From: Salvelinus alpinus
Lineage: Eukaryota; Chordata; Actinopteri; Salmoniformes; Salmonidae
Assembly (NCBI RefSeq): GCF_045679555.1
Contig: NC_092099.1
Location: 11,962,576-12,026,575 of the forward strand
Direction: 5' to 3'
DNA: 64,000 nt
This document shows, one piece after another, positions 47,791 to 59,749 of the stretch. The translations under genes and the position numbers were made by a program. Under the pieces are notes generated by a model. The model worked only from the letters and a program-made list of their open reading frames with translations. It was not told the DNA's origin and ran no database searches. The stretch's first letter is position 1. The number at the start of each line of letters is the position of its first letter.

Positions 47791-49640
47791 TCAAAGGCAG
47801 TTATAAATAGGTGTGGCGTACTACAGCTGCCTTTTCTTTAATCAACCCTGTCTGTTGAGCCAGTACCTTACCTATTCTCAGCCCTACAAGTTACAGATGC
47901 ATACGCCCCAATTTATAAAGGAAATTACCAAGTATTGCAATCATTCAAATAAATGAAATAAATGTTTAATAATGCAATAAATGATTAGAATACAATAATA
48001 GAATAGTAGAATAGAATAGAATACAATTAAATACAGGAAGAGAGAAGATGCTTCGATGAAAGTAACAAAAATTATACAATCTTAAATCTGCTTTAATAAC
48101 TGGATGATGCTAAACATAGTTTAGGTTAGGTCAGTTTTCACAACTCATAGTCTACCACAAAATTATTCACGGTAATCTAATCATCCATCTCTATATGACT
48201 ACTGTCTGACCATTTCAACTAATGGGTAACACTTCATTGAGTTAACTTCATTGAGTTACTCAGAGTATAGTGTTGAATGTATACTCACATTCAACCAAAT
48301 TGACACTTATGTATGAGATACCTTTAACATTTTTGTGCTTAGAGGATTTTATCTAGGGAAAATGGCAATATCATGAATTTCTCTGTAATGACTGCCCATA
48401 AAATGCTTAATGACATATTATTAGTTTTAAAGACCATTTAACAAACAAAATGTCCTATTTGTAATTAATATGTGAGATAGTGGCTGGGGACTTTGGCCGG
48501 AGACGCACCCCGTAGGCTATGCTGCCGTCCATCAATCATAACACATCATAATGGGCCATGTCAAATGCAATTCAGTTAACTCTGATGGGTCGCCAGATTG
48601 ATTTGTCCTCAACCACCAGGCAGGCAGCAAGCATGATTTTGGAGGAAGTAAAACAACTGTAGTCGCTTTTTAGTTTTAACTCTGTCCATGGAGCACAGGG
48701 ACACAGGTGGCCTATCAGAATGCAGCAGATTGTGCTGTGGCTTCGTCCTCCTTGGTCTGGGTTGACAAGACAAATCATTTTGTGGAGGTGCTGTTTGGTT
48801 CCCCCTGGGGAGCTGGGGGTGGTGCTGATGCCCAGATGAGGTGAGCCAGGAGCAGAACAACAGATGCTTTCACTGAGGGGAGAGAAGCCGCACAATGGTC
48901 TATACAGGAACAACTTTATAATGCAGACAGAAAATGAGAAAATGTCAGTCACTGCAGTGCAATAAATAATAGTGTGCGTAAAATTACATGTATTTTAAAC
49001 CATCTAAACCACACAAAAAAATGTATGTTTATATAATGAATGTAAATAATGTGCATATATGCCTATGTCTAAGACAGTAAGACTGTAATAAAAAAACATC
49101 AGTCCATCACTTCAGAGAGAATGAATTGACCAAAGCATGATAAGTCCTAGCGGATTAACGCCATACATTTGTCAATTGATCATGTTTAAGGTCCCCAGAC
49201 AAATGGTGGTCTAAATTCTAATTTTGGTCATAATGCATATCCTACACCCTATGAATAGTTGGGTTGCTTTTTAACCCAGCATTTAGAGTGTACATATTTC
49301 CTGAGCATCTGATATGGAACAAACACAATCAGGCAGGTTTCCATTAAAACCCAGAATGATCAATGGGACCAGGACGTCACACATCAATTGTGGAAAAACC
49401 AACCCTTATCATCACATTGGTTTCAGTGGTCCACCATTAGGCTGCAAGACAACAAGGTGCAAATGTCACACATTCTCTTTCAATGTGCCCTGTCAAATGA
49501 ATGCCATTTGCACAATTTGAATAGAATATATAAAAATGTTTAGTTTGCGATATGATAATAATAAATATTTTTTTTATATATTGGTGTTGAAGAATTGTTA
49601 TATTTTGAAAGGCTTTGTAATAAGAATGACCTCAATAGAA
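47789..49640. other. Intergenic, nothing recognised
   Basis: AT-rich sequence downstream of rprm (on its 3' side). A frame at 48572-48952 has no known domain and I do not call it. Confidence 0.4.
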
Positions 49641-49764
49641 TTTGGCAGATGCTTTTATCCAACTTTGCCATGCATGCATACATTTTACGAATAGGTGGTC
49701 CCGGGAACCGAACCCACTACCTTAGCATTACAAGCGCCACGCTCTACCAACTAGACCTACTGTA
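49641..49764 (-). repeat. HpaI-type salmonid SINE
   Basis: On the minus strand the tRNA-like head has TAGTTGGTAGAGCGTGGCGC (A box region) and GGGTTCGGTTCCCGGGACC (B box region). The body then carries GTAAAATGTATGCATGCATG and the tail TTGGATAAAAGCATCTGCC, a diverged form of the RSg-1 LINE tail at 10740 and 18395. It lies about 0.64 kb beyond the rprm stop codon. Confidence 0.85.
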
Positions 49765-49853
49765 GCCATGATTTTCTCAAATTAACACTGAGAACAGATT
49801 GATGGAAATGCTCAATCAAAAGGAAAAAATCTTGTACATAATTAGGGGATTAA

Positions 49854-49859
49854 TTTATT
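49854..49859 (-). terminator. Candidate polyadenylation signal for rprm
   Basis: AATAAA on the minus strand about 540 bp downstream of the rprm stop. It is one of several possible A-rich signals and has no transcript support. Confidence 0.25.
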
Positions 49860-50400
49860 CCAATAAACAAAGCTAGTTGTTGTTGTATTGTTATATCTCC
49901 AACGTTCATGCATTTAACCTCTCATTATCTACAATTCTTCAATAGGAAACGCGTTAGGCACATAGACTAAATCATTATACTGTCTTGCATGTATGCAAAA
50001 AAAAAACATACAATATGCATTTTTCAAACATTCATTCATCCCCATTGCTTTAGCAATATGAGACAGTATTTGAAGTAAAACACGATTGTCACTGACAAAA
50101 AGGCTATAACAATTAGAGAGCGTATAGATATTAAATTACATGAGGGTTTGTCAAAAAGTGAGAGCTAATTTCGGCTAATTATTGGAGATGTGCGTGTCTA
50201 CAGTGTCTAAGTATAGGCCTGTTCTGTCCTACATTTTCGCCAACTGTCGAGAACAGAACAATAGAAACTGGTTCTTATGTGGATACTTGACCATTCATGT
50301 ATCTCTGTCTCTGCTGTTGGTGAAAAGTGGATTCATCATCTGGGAATCAGTGGTAGGACAAGTCATTTTGACAAAGTCTCCCAAAGAGCCCTTTAGGCTA

Positions 50401-51082
<682 letters not shown>

Positions 51083-51286
51083 TTAAAAAAAAAAAATTAA
51101 CTAGGCAAGTCAGTTAAGAACAAATTCTTATTTACAATGAGGGCCTATCCCGGACGACGCTGGGCCAATTGTGGGCCGCACAATCACGGCTGGATGTGAT
51201 ACAGCCTGGATTCGAACCAGGGACTGTAGTGACACCACTGAGATGCAGTGCCTTACACCACTGCGGCACTCGGGAGCCCATGCGAC
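51083..51286 (-). repeat. tRNA-Leu-like salmonid SINE, short form
   Basis: Minus-strand head GGCTCCCGAGTGCCGCAGTG, B-box-like GGTTCGAATCC near 51210, body TGGCCCAGCGTCGTCCGGG, and tail TTAACTGACTTGCCTAGTTA ending in an A-run (T-rich side at 51085). It is the same family as at 6090-6541 and 57036-57396, but lacks their long middle. Confidence 0.82.
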
Positions 51287-51766
51287 TGCCCATTCCATCC
51301 ATTCCATTAATGGGAAAAAGACATGCAATTCGGTGAAAACGTGAAACATTGGATTACATTTCCAATAGCGCTATGATTTTGTATAATGTAGTTGAGCAAA
51401 TATTTATTGTAGCCTACTATCACAGTCTTTACCACTGTCGAACCCGCATTCTTAAACTCTAATTTCAGATGTGGGTACAATGTGCTTAAACTAGTTCGCA
51501 TGACGCGTCGGGTAGTCAGGGTTGTTGCTTTTATTTCGGAATCATTCCATTGGTCCTAATGGACGTGAAGGCCAAACTCTGTCGTCCCTGCACTTCTGGC
51601 AAGCTAAATCAAGTGCACATTATAATCAATACTTTTATTGACATCTAGTGGATGTCATGTAGGATATCTAACATTAATGAATTAAATGTAAATCATTTAT
51701 TTATAAATCATTTAAGGATTACATTTTCGTTTTCCAATTACATCCAAACGCATCAATTCAAAATCA
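51287..51766. other. Intergenic, nothing recognised
   Basis: No gene or element found between the SINE and the next repeat. Confidence 0.4.
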
Positions 51767-52122
51767 AATCAATCAAATCAAATGTATTTATATACCCCTT
51801 CTTACATCTGCTGATATCTCAAAGTGCTGTACAGAAACCCAGCCTAAAACCCCAAACAGCAAGCAATGCAGGTGTAGAAGCACGGTGGCTAGGAAAAACT
51901 CCCGAGAAAGGCCAGAACCTAGGAAGAAACCTAGAGAGGAACCAGGCTATGAGGGGTGGCCAGTCCTCTTCTGGCTGTGCCAGGTGGAGATTATAACAGA
52001 ACATGGCCAAGATGTTCAAATGTTCATAAATGACCAGCATGATCAAATAATAATAATCACAGTAGTTGTCGAGGGTGCAGCAAGTCAGCACCTCAGGAGT
52101 AAATGTCAGTTGGCTTTTCATA
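51767..52122 (+). repeat. High-copy interspersed repeat, class unknown
   Basis: It starts in an AATCAAATCAAATG run, then CAAAGTGCTGTACAGAAACC, AGCAAGCAATGCAGGTGTAG, AACCTAGAGAGGAACCAGGC and CAGTCCTCTTCTGGCTGTGC, ending near GTCAGTTGGCTTTTCATAGC. A fragment of it interrupts the Tc1 at 14729-14850. There is no convincing protein. I recall it as very common in salmonids. Confidence 0.7.
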
Positions 52123-52123
52123 G

Positions 52124-53690
52124 CCGATCATATGATCAAATGTTATTTGTCACATGCACCGAATACAACAGGTGTAGCGGGGTATAGACCTTGCAGTGAA
52201 ATTCTTACTTACAACCCCTTAACCAACAATGCAGTTTAAGAAAAATAAGTGTTAAGAAAGTATTTACTAAAATAAACTGATGTAAAAAAATAAATAAAAA
52301 GAAGCAAATAGAAAAATAACAAATAATTAAAGAGCAACAATAAAATAACAGTAAAGAGGCCATATACAGGGGGCACTGGCACAGAGTCAATGTGCGGGGG
52401 CACAGACCAGTCGAGGCAGTTGAGGCAACACGTACATGTAGGTAAAGTTACTACGCATAGAAAATAAAAAGAGTAGAAGCAGTGTAAAAATGGGGGGGGG
52501 GCAGATAGTCCGGGCAGCCACCTGACCAGCTGTTCAGGAGTCCTACGGGGGGCAGAAGCTGTTAAGAAGCCTTTTGGACCTAGACTTGGCGCTCCAGTAC
52601 CACTTGCCATGCAGTAGCAGAGAGAACTGTCTATGTCTAGGGTGGCTGGAGTCTTTGGCAATTTTTAGGGCCTTCTTCTGACATCGCCTGGTATAGAGGT
52701 CCTGGAGGGCAGGAAGCTTGGCCCCAGTGATGTACTGGGCTGTACGTACTACCATCTGTAGTGCCTTGTGGCCGGAGGCCGAGCAGTTGCCATAGCAGGC
52801 GGTGATGCAACCAGTCAGGATGCTCACGATGGTGCAGCTGTGGAACTTTTTGAGGTTCTGAGGACCCATGCCAAATCCTTTCAGTCTCCTGAGGGGGAAT
52901 AGGCTTTGTCGTGCCCTCTTCATGACTGTCTTGGTGTGTTTGGACCATGATAGTTCGCTGGTGATGTGGACACCAAGGAACTTGAAGCTCTCAACCTGCC
53001 CCACTACAGCCCCGTCGATGAGAATGGGGGCGCGCTCTGCCCTCCTTTTCCTGTAGTCCACGATCATCTCATTTGTCTTGATCACGTTGAGGGAGAGGTT
53101 ATTATCCTGGCACCACACTGCCAGGTCTCTGACCTCCTCCCTGTAGGCTGTCTCATTGTTGTTGGTGATCAGGCCTACCACAGTTGTGTCATCAGCAAAC
53201 TTAATGATGGTGTTGGAGTCGTGCGTGGCCATGCAGTCATGTGTGAACAGGGAGTACAGGAGGGGACTGAGCACGCACCCCTGAGGGGACCCCGTGTTGA
53301 GGATCAGTGTAGCAGATGTGTTGTTACCTACCCTTACCACCTGGGGGGCGGTCCGTCAGGAAGTCCAGGATCCAGTTGCAGAGGGAGGTGTTTAGTCCCA
53401 GGGTCCATAGCTTAGTGATGAGCTTTGACGGCACTATGGTGTTGAACGCTGAGCTGTAGTCAATGAATAGAATTCTCAAGTAGGTGTTCCTTTTGTCCAG
53501 GTGGGAAAGTGCAGTGTGGAGTGCAATAAAGATTGTGTCATCTGTGAATCTGTTGGGGCGGTATGCAAATTGGAGTGGGTCTAGGGTTTCTGGGACAATG
53601 GTGGCTACAGACGTGAGTGCTACGGGTCGGCAGCCATTTAGGCAGGTTACCTTGGTGTTCTTGGGCAAAGGGACAATTCTGGTCTGAACT
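52124..53690 (-). mobile_element. 5'-truncated LINE (L2-like, second family)
   Basis: The 3' UTR lies at 52124-52540 (ATTTGTCACATGCACCGAAT, GCAGTGAAATTCTTACTTAC), the RT coding region at 52543-53668, and sequence runs to about 53690. Orientation is minus. The coding part is distinct from the 10.7-kb LINE (FADD instead of YADD). The 28787-29080 fragment and probably the 2360-3560 endonuclease fragment belong to the same type. Confidence 0.88.
52543..53668 (-). pseudogene. LINE reverse transcriptase, one frameshift
   Basis: The 5' frame (53324-53668) carries '[14 protein letters not shown]' and '[16 protein letters not shown]' with the first catalytic Asp, ending '[10 protein letters not shown]'. 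The 3' frame (52543-53340) carries 'GSPQGCVLSPLLYSLFTHD', then 'IIKFADDTTVVG' (the catalytic FADD, residues 48-51 of that frame), 'NNLSLNVIKTNEMIVDYRK', 'FKFLGVHI' and a C-terminal Cys/His-containing region. The break falls in a 6-C run near 53345, consistent with one inserted base. In intact relatives this enzyme performs target-primed reverse transcription. Confidence 0.9.
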
Positions 53691-56600
53691 ATGCATATCT
53701 TTTAAATTATTATTATGCCCAATGTTTGGACAGAACTATAGCTCTAAGACCTAGCCTACTGTACATTTGCTGTATTGATATGAATGCCTAACTTTGAAAA
53801 TACTTATAAATGTAATGCGTTTCAGAAGCTGAAAGATTACAAAATGTTCCATTATTGGGATAATAGACATGAACAATATTAGGCATTTTTTACGGCTACA
53901 CCTCTGGCCATCCCTGGTTCGCAACTACCGATAAATCATCAGCAGATGGCAGTGTTTTATACTATTTGATGTAGAAAAGTGACACCACTGTTTGTGAACA
54001 GAGCTGTGCCAAGAAAGTCTAGGTTGCAAAGCTGGCATACTCAACACATTATCTGTGTATCAATTCAGTTTGGTTGTGATCATAATCAAGGCCAGAATGA
54101 GAAATTATTAATTATTCTGGGTAATATTGGTTTGTAATGTACAAAATGTGTTATATTTATCTAGGTTTAACTGGCATATAATTATTATTATTATTATTCA
54201 TATAGGCTATATTGACCCATTACTCAGGAAGCACCAAACTACAGTCAGACAATTTCAACCAACGAGTTATAACTATTTATTCATGATTTACACAGCCTAC
54301 ATTTTTACAAATAATTAACTGTGTAAAAACTACAGTACTTACATTCTCATATAGCCAACATATCATTCATATTAAACTCAAAATTAGGAAGGTGTATGTA
54401 CAGTATTTGAGTATTGTGCGTAGGCTATTTCCCATGTGATGGACACGGAGAGAAATACATTTACCAGACGCCCTTGGTGCTATGATCAGGGCTTTATGAT
54501 CGACAAGACTTACAGCCAACCACGGATGAGAAAAATTACATTTGCCAGTACTGCTTTCATGTTAGATTGTACCAGAACGTATCGCTTGATCGTCTGCGGT
54601 TACCCGGCTATATATGATTCTTTCAGAGAATAGGTGGATCCAAAGACATCATTTGCGCTGCATATCAAATAGAATGCAAGGGAACTCGTTTACAATGTAT
54701 CGGTACGGGTCGGGTCGTGACCACTGCAGTGCATTCTGAAGAGGGACAAGGAGTAACGTTAATAGGTATCACGCAATAACGGTTGCCAACCAGCAACATC
54801 ATAGGGACGTGAAATTATGCTCTTCATTCATATATAGGTTTCCTGTCTGCGGGACCTTTGGATTGATTCTTTGATTTAAATAGAATAATATCGTAGGTCT
54901 ACCATTTCAAGCAATCAAACATTATGTGAATTAGGCTATTAGTGTTGTTAACCCAATGCAACATGTTGTTGGCAGTAGAGACTTCATCGTTGCATTTATT
55001 GATTCACAGAATACGTATTTTCTGTAAGTATTGAAGTTTTGTTATTTTTACTGTAGCCTACAAAATTACATTTTATGAATGACGTGTTTTCATCTTTCAG
55101 CATTCAGACAATGTCATAAGGCGGCTACAGAAGAAATGTTCGTTTGGAATACAGCCCAGTGATCCATTTATATATTAAGTCTAGACTGTCAATTAGATAT
55201 TACAAGACATGTGGGTATTCTTGTTTGATTGAATACTAATACATATTTGCAACATTTGATGTAACATTGTTACTAGGATTCCAATTAGAATATCTTAGTC
55301 TTGGCTGTAGAAAGCAGGCCAAAGTTGTAGCCTGGATATAGGCTACACCTTTACTTCTGCAGCTTTTTGAAGTCAATAGCCTACTCATCCATCATAATGA
55401 CTGGATTATCGTGGAGGTCAGATATCATGGATAAAATGTAGTCATACAATTTGGTAGTAATTTACCTCTAGAGATATAGGTGTGATTTAGGGTTGGGGTC
55501 AATTCGAAGTCAGGCAATTCAATAAGTGATTTGAATTTTAAAACCCGAAAATGGAAAAATCTTGAACATACAGCGCTTATCTTTTTGAGCTTATTGAACA
55601 GTATTTGAAAGTAGATGGCCTTCAATTATTTAATTGGAATTTCAGTTTACTTCCTGAATAGACTGCCTTGTGTTAAAATTGAACCAAACCCTTCAGTGAG
55701 GCATTGGTAACAGTAAATGAGTTGCAGGGCAGGCGCCAGAACGAATCAGTTGGATGGACATTTGATTTCTATAGGCAGGCATGTATTTTTCAAGTGACCT
55801 CTTATGTGTGGGGGGGTGTTATAGTAAAGACTCAAAGCAGTTCTTGAGTTTCAAGTTTGGGGAAGCTTACAATTTATCCTACCATTGATACCTATCTGCA
55901 TGCCAGTTATGCGCATTTTTGTGGAACAGTTTCATTTCATTAATAACATTTTCCTTTCTCAAAATCATTGTCACGTGGTTAATCATAAAAATATGAATTA
56001 AAATGATACAAATCTGAAGGTTAAAATTCAACTAATGCAAGAGCACCAGCCTCTACCATATTGATACACACTGGTCCATTGGCGCCAAAATAAATGAGCG
56101 CATGGAACTCAGAGATAGCCTATAGCCCAGGCCAATACAGCAGTAACTAAGTAAAATACACAGGCCTAAAGCAGACAAATAAAAACAGTAGAAAATATCC
56201 GGATGAAAATTAAGGTTCTTTCAATCGCATTAATCTCTATACTCAGCCTGTGTGCCTCCCTTTCTGTCTCTTTTCTTGAGCTATCGCTATGTGAAGTGCT
56301 ACATTGTATCAACCAGCCTATATTTTGTCCCTCAGAGTTTCCCGCGCCAGTGAGCTCGGGACAGACAGCTGTTTTTTTTACGATGAATATAAAGAGACTT
56401 CATTGACTTACTGTGTGAGTTGAAGAAAACATTCATGAGAAGCAAAGCTTATTAGTTATGGACGTGGTGAGTTAATTAAGACAATCAGAAACCAAATCAA
56501 AACTCGTAAATTATGGTTATGAATAAACCCTTCAAACAACATTTCCACTCCGAGAATGAGAATGGTAACATTAAATGACTGTCATTAATACATGTATTAA

Positions 56601-57035
56601 CATAAATTAGTGTAACCAAATGATGGAGATTAATGGTACATTTAGTAAGCCTACTGGTGACATATGTAATGGGGAATTGATCAAAAATAAACAATCAAGG
56701 GGCAAACAATTCACACAATGAATGCTCAAGAATTGGTAGGAGACAGCTGAGCCAATTCTGGAGAGCTGAGTGCATGCAATCTGGAGAGAGACAGGCCATA
56801 TCTTCACCACATAACCCTCCCCTCCTTCTTGTCTCAACATTTAAAATTAAACTCAAGACACATTGTCTTCACACATTAGAGATGTTTTTCACTGACAACT
56901 CAATAATCAGCTAGCCATATTGCCACGCACACTGCCCAAATTGAAGGCTTCCCAAATAGGTATAGACCTATGCACTTGTGGTTTGAAACAATAGATAGCA
57001 AAAAAATCTATTTGTATTTAAAAAAAAATGTCTCC
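53691..57035. other. Intergenic, repeat-poor
   Basis: About 3.3 kb between the LINE and a SINE with no recognised transposon or gene. It contains a short (ATT)n run near 54180-54198. An open frame at 54436-54633 and one at 56203-56406 (hydrophobic start) have no recognisable homology, and I do not call them genes. Upstream non-coding exons of galnt13 could lie here but cannot be identified by sequence alone. Confidence 0.4.
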
Positions 57036-57396
57036 CCAATTTTGATCTTGCTTCATCGCTGTAACTTGCCTCATCGCTGGAACTCTTGTAACTCCCCAAT
57101 AGGTGAAGGTCAAGTCATGCGTTCTCTGAAACATGACCTGCCAAACCGCGCTTCTTAACACCCGCCCGCTTAGCCCGGAAGCCAGCCGCACCAATCTGTC
57201 TGCGGAAACACCATTCACCTGACGACTGAGGTCAGCCTGCAGGTGCCCAGCCCACCACAAGGAGTCGCTAGAGCGCAATGAGCCAAGTAAAGCCCACCCG
57301 GCCAAACCCTCCCCTTACCCAGACGATGCTGGGCGGATCGTGTGCCTCCCTATGGGACTCCCGAGTGCCTTAGACCGCTGTGCCACTCGGGAGGCC
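57036..57396 (-). repeat. tRNA-Leu-like salmonid SINE, long form with internal deletion
   Basis: Minus-strand head GGCCTCCCGAGTGGCACAG and CGGTCTAAGGCACTCGGGAG (57357-57396). The B-box part is deleted, since CGGGAG joins directly to TCCCATAGGGAGGCACAC. The body and tail parallel 6090-6430. A small duplication (CATCGCTG) occurs near 57053-57078. Confidence 0.75.
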
Positions 57397-57524
57397 CCAC
57401 AGCTATATAAGAAGCTAATGATCCTCCATGGCTAAGTCATGCTCTCTGGTGAAGTATTTTTAATTATTTTATTTAGACAGGAGTAATTATATAATTTTGC
57501 CTGAAACCAGAGATCTGTAGGCCT

Positions 57525-57600
57525 ATATAATGCCATTCCATTTTCTGCGTTCCGTCCATTATTATGAGCCATTCTCCCCTCAGCAGCCTCCACTGGTGTA
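57525..57600. repeat. Partial palindromic MITE (family P)
   Basis: GCCATTCCATTTTCTGCGTT then CCATTATTATGAGCCATTC and CTCAGCAGCCTCCACTGG match one arm of the elements at 21790 and 30905. Confidence 0.7.
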
Positions 57601-57654
57601 CATACATCTTATGCCCATAGAAACGCATTGGGCTCAGTCTGGACAGATTTTACA

Positions 57655-57804
57655 AAACAGCGCCCCTCTGTCTTACTATAATATATTCTGTAACCCATGT
57701 ATCTGATGCTGTCTGGACAGAAAAAGTATGACATGCCATACTCTTTTTGTCCAGACAGCATCAGATACATGGTCTACAAATACTGAGACAGAGGGGCGCT
57801 GTTT
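57655..57804. repeat. Fold-back element, long imperfect palindrome
   Basis: Outer arms 57655-57673 and 57786-57804 are perfect complements (AAACAGCGCCCCTCTGTCT). Inner arms 57696-57730 and 57737-57771 pair at about 33 of 35 positions around a 6-nt loop at 57731-57736, giving a potential stem of more than 50 pairs. No coding sequence. Confidence 0.9.
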
Positions 57805-58227
57805 CGCTCGCTCCGATGCTTTATCTGAGATTGACGCGTCTTTCTGTCGGCGCCCGTCTCTGTCAAATAAATTATCAATATTTCCGTATTTTATTTGGGC
57901 AGGCAAGGAGGTACAGTAGGGTGGGCCAGGCCTCCTAATGCCCACCCATAACGCCAGCCCTAAGGAGTAGTAGCCTACAGTGGGTTGGTTCTAAAATAGG
58001 TCAACAAGTTACGTCTCACTTAGCCTATTTGTTATGGACATGGTGTCTTTAGATCAGTTCAGATGTATAAAACAACAGATGAGACTCAATATGTTCCCTC
58101 TAGCCTCTATCTGTTAGTTGCTGAGTGAAAGGAGTGTGTCCTTGGCTTTCCACCACATCACACCCTGTGGGTTGTCTCTCACTTTATAATGGTCTTAATC
58201 AATAGAGTGGTACTATATTTACATTAC
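57805..58227. other. Intergenic, nothing recognised
   Basis: No gene or element seen. Confidence 0.4.
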
Positions 58228-58349
58228 ACCAGGGTTGACCAACCCTCTTCCTAGAGGTTTACCGTCCTGTAGGTTTTAAGTCCAACTCTAATAAAGCATA
58301 GCCTTGTATGACCATGCTGATCTCGCGAGATTACATAAATGTCTTTCGC

Positions 58350-59118
58350 TACAATTTCAACTGTTTTACTGAGTTACAGTTCGTATAAGGAAATCAGTCA
58401 ATTGAAATTAATTAATTAGGCCCTAATCTATGGATTTCACATGACTGGGCAGGAGGCGCAGCCATGGGTGGGCCTGGGAGAGCATAGGCCCACCCACTGG
58501 GGAACCAGGCCCAGCGAATCAGAATTAGTTTTTCCCCACAAAAGGGCTTTATTACAGACAGAAATAATCCTCAGTTTCATCATCTGTCCAGGTGGCTGGT
58601 CCCGCAAGTGATGAAGCCGGATGTGAAGTCCTGGGCTGGCGTGGTTACACGTGACATGGTTACACGTGGCGTGGTTACACATGGACTTAATGCAAAATTC
58701 TCTAAAATGACGTTGGAGGCGGCTTATGGTAGAGAAATTATCAATAAATTATCTGGCAACAGCTATGGTGGACATTCCTGCAGTCAGCATGCCAATTGTA
58801 TGCTCCCTCAAAACTTGAGACATCTATGGTATTGTGTTATGTAACAAAACTGCACATTTTATTAACCCCAGCACAAGGTGCACCTTTGTAATGATCATTA
58901 TGTTTAATTAGCTTCTTGATATGCACACCTGTCAGGTGGATGGATTATCTTGGCAAAGAAGGAATGCTCACTTAACAGGGATGTAAACAAATGTATGCAC
59001 AAAATTTGAGAGAAATAAGCTTTTTGTGAGTATATACAATTTCGGGGATATTTTGTTTCAGCTCATGAAACATGGGACCAACACTTCACATGTTGCATTT
59101 ATATTTTTGTTCAGTGTA
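58350..59118 (-). mobile_element. Tc1 family A deletion derivative
   Basis: The left end (TTACAGTTCGTATAAGGAAA; TAGGCCCTAATCTATGG) is the reverse complement of the right end of the remnant at 515-1569. The middle (TCATCATCTGTCCAGGTGGC, TGATGAAGCCGGATGTG) corresponds to 600-690 reversed. The catalytic part of the transposase gene is missing. The right end reads CATGTTGCATTTATATTTTT then GTTCAGTGTA. A triplicated GTGGTTACAC-type motif lies at about 58640-58680. Confidence 0.82.
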
Positions 59119-59139
59119 TATATATATATATATATATAT
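59118..59139. repeat. (TA)n microsatellite at a Tc1 border
   Basis: Eleven or so TA repeats directly after the Tc1 end, probably expanded from the TA target duplication. Confidence 0.85.
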
Positions 59140-59749
59140 GCTCACCAGATCAGGATGCAGACGTGCAATAGAACAGCAAAATATACTGCAATTATTTTTT
59201 ACCACACTGCTCACCTCCGTTTAGTCAACAAAACAAAAACAATTACAAATGCACCTGAGGCGACCAGTGGCGCTGTTTCACCTTTTGCCGATCTCAGCTT
59301 TAACTAGTTGAATCAGGTATGTTGGGTTAGGGTTTGACTGAACCTACAGGACAGTAGATCTCCAGGATGAGGTTTTGGCAGCCCTGCATACACTAAAGAA
59401 GTGTTTCCAATAGATATGACACTAAAGTGTTCCCTCATGTACTTTAGTAGCACAGCAACCCATTGGATTGGAGCAATGGACAGATTTAAGAGTGTCAGCC
59501 CTATAGTCCATCCAGATAATCATTTCCTGTATCCTGAAGGCCCAACGCTGGATGATTTGTGCTGATTTCTCATATTCTGAAAATTTAGAATGATTGGACT
59601 CAAAGTGCTCTCTGTCATAATTGCTGACATCAGGTCCCTGTACACGAGAGAAGTTCAGTTGGCTTCTGGATTGTACTCAAGTACTTCAGATAACTGTGTT
59701 TGTGATCTAAGAATAAACCAGTCAGAAATGGTAGAGAACATTAGACCTT

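Larger units (their letters stand above)
58228..59386. repeat. Palindromic MITE split by a Tc1 insertion
   Basis: The left half (58228-58298: CCAGGGTTGACCAACCCTC, ACCGTCCTGTAGGTTTTAAG) and right half (59300-59386: TTGAATCAGGTATGTTGGG, GAACCTACAGGACAGTAG, TCTCCAGGATGAGG) together match the intact MITE at 3905-4075. About 1 kb, including the Tc1 below, separates them. Confidence 0.75.

Noticed and set aside
48572-48952. A 126-codon minus-strand gene downstream of rprm
   Set aside because: No domain, no homology I recognise and no splice context. Low support compared with chance open frames of this size in the window.
49641-49764. A functional tRNA gene
   Set aside because: The A and B box-like segments belong to an HpaI SINE head. 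The acceptor stem and cloverleaf are not kept, and the SINE body and tail follow.
52966-53415. A 149-codon plus-strand protein
   Set aside because: Shadow of the LINE reverse transcriptase encoded on the minus strand.
56203-56406. Secreted peptide gene (frame with a hydrophobic N-terminus, then cysteines)
   Set aside because: The signal-like start is attractive, but there is no recognisable family, no conservation evidence and no gene context. Hydrophobic short frames are common by chance in AT-rich DNA.
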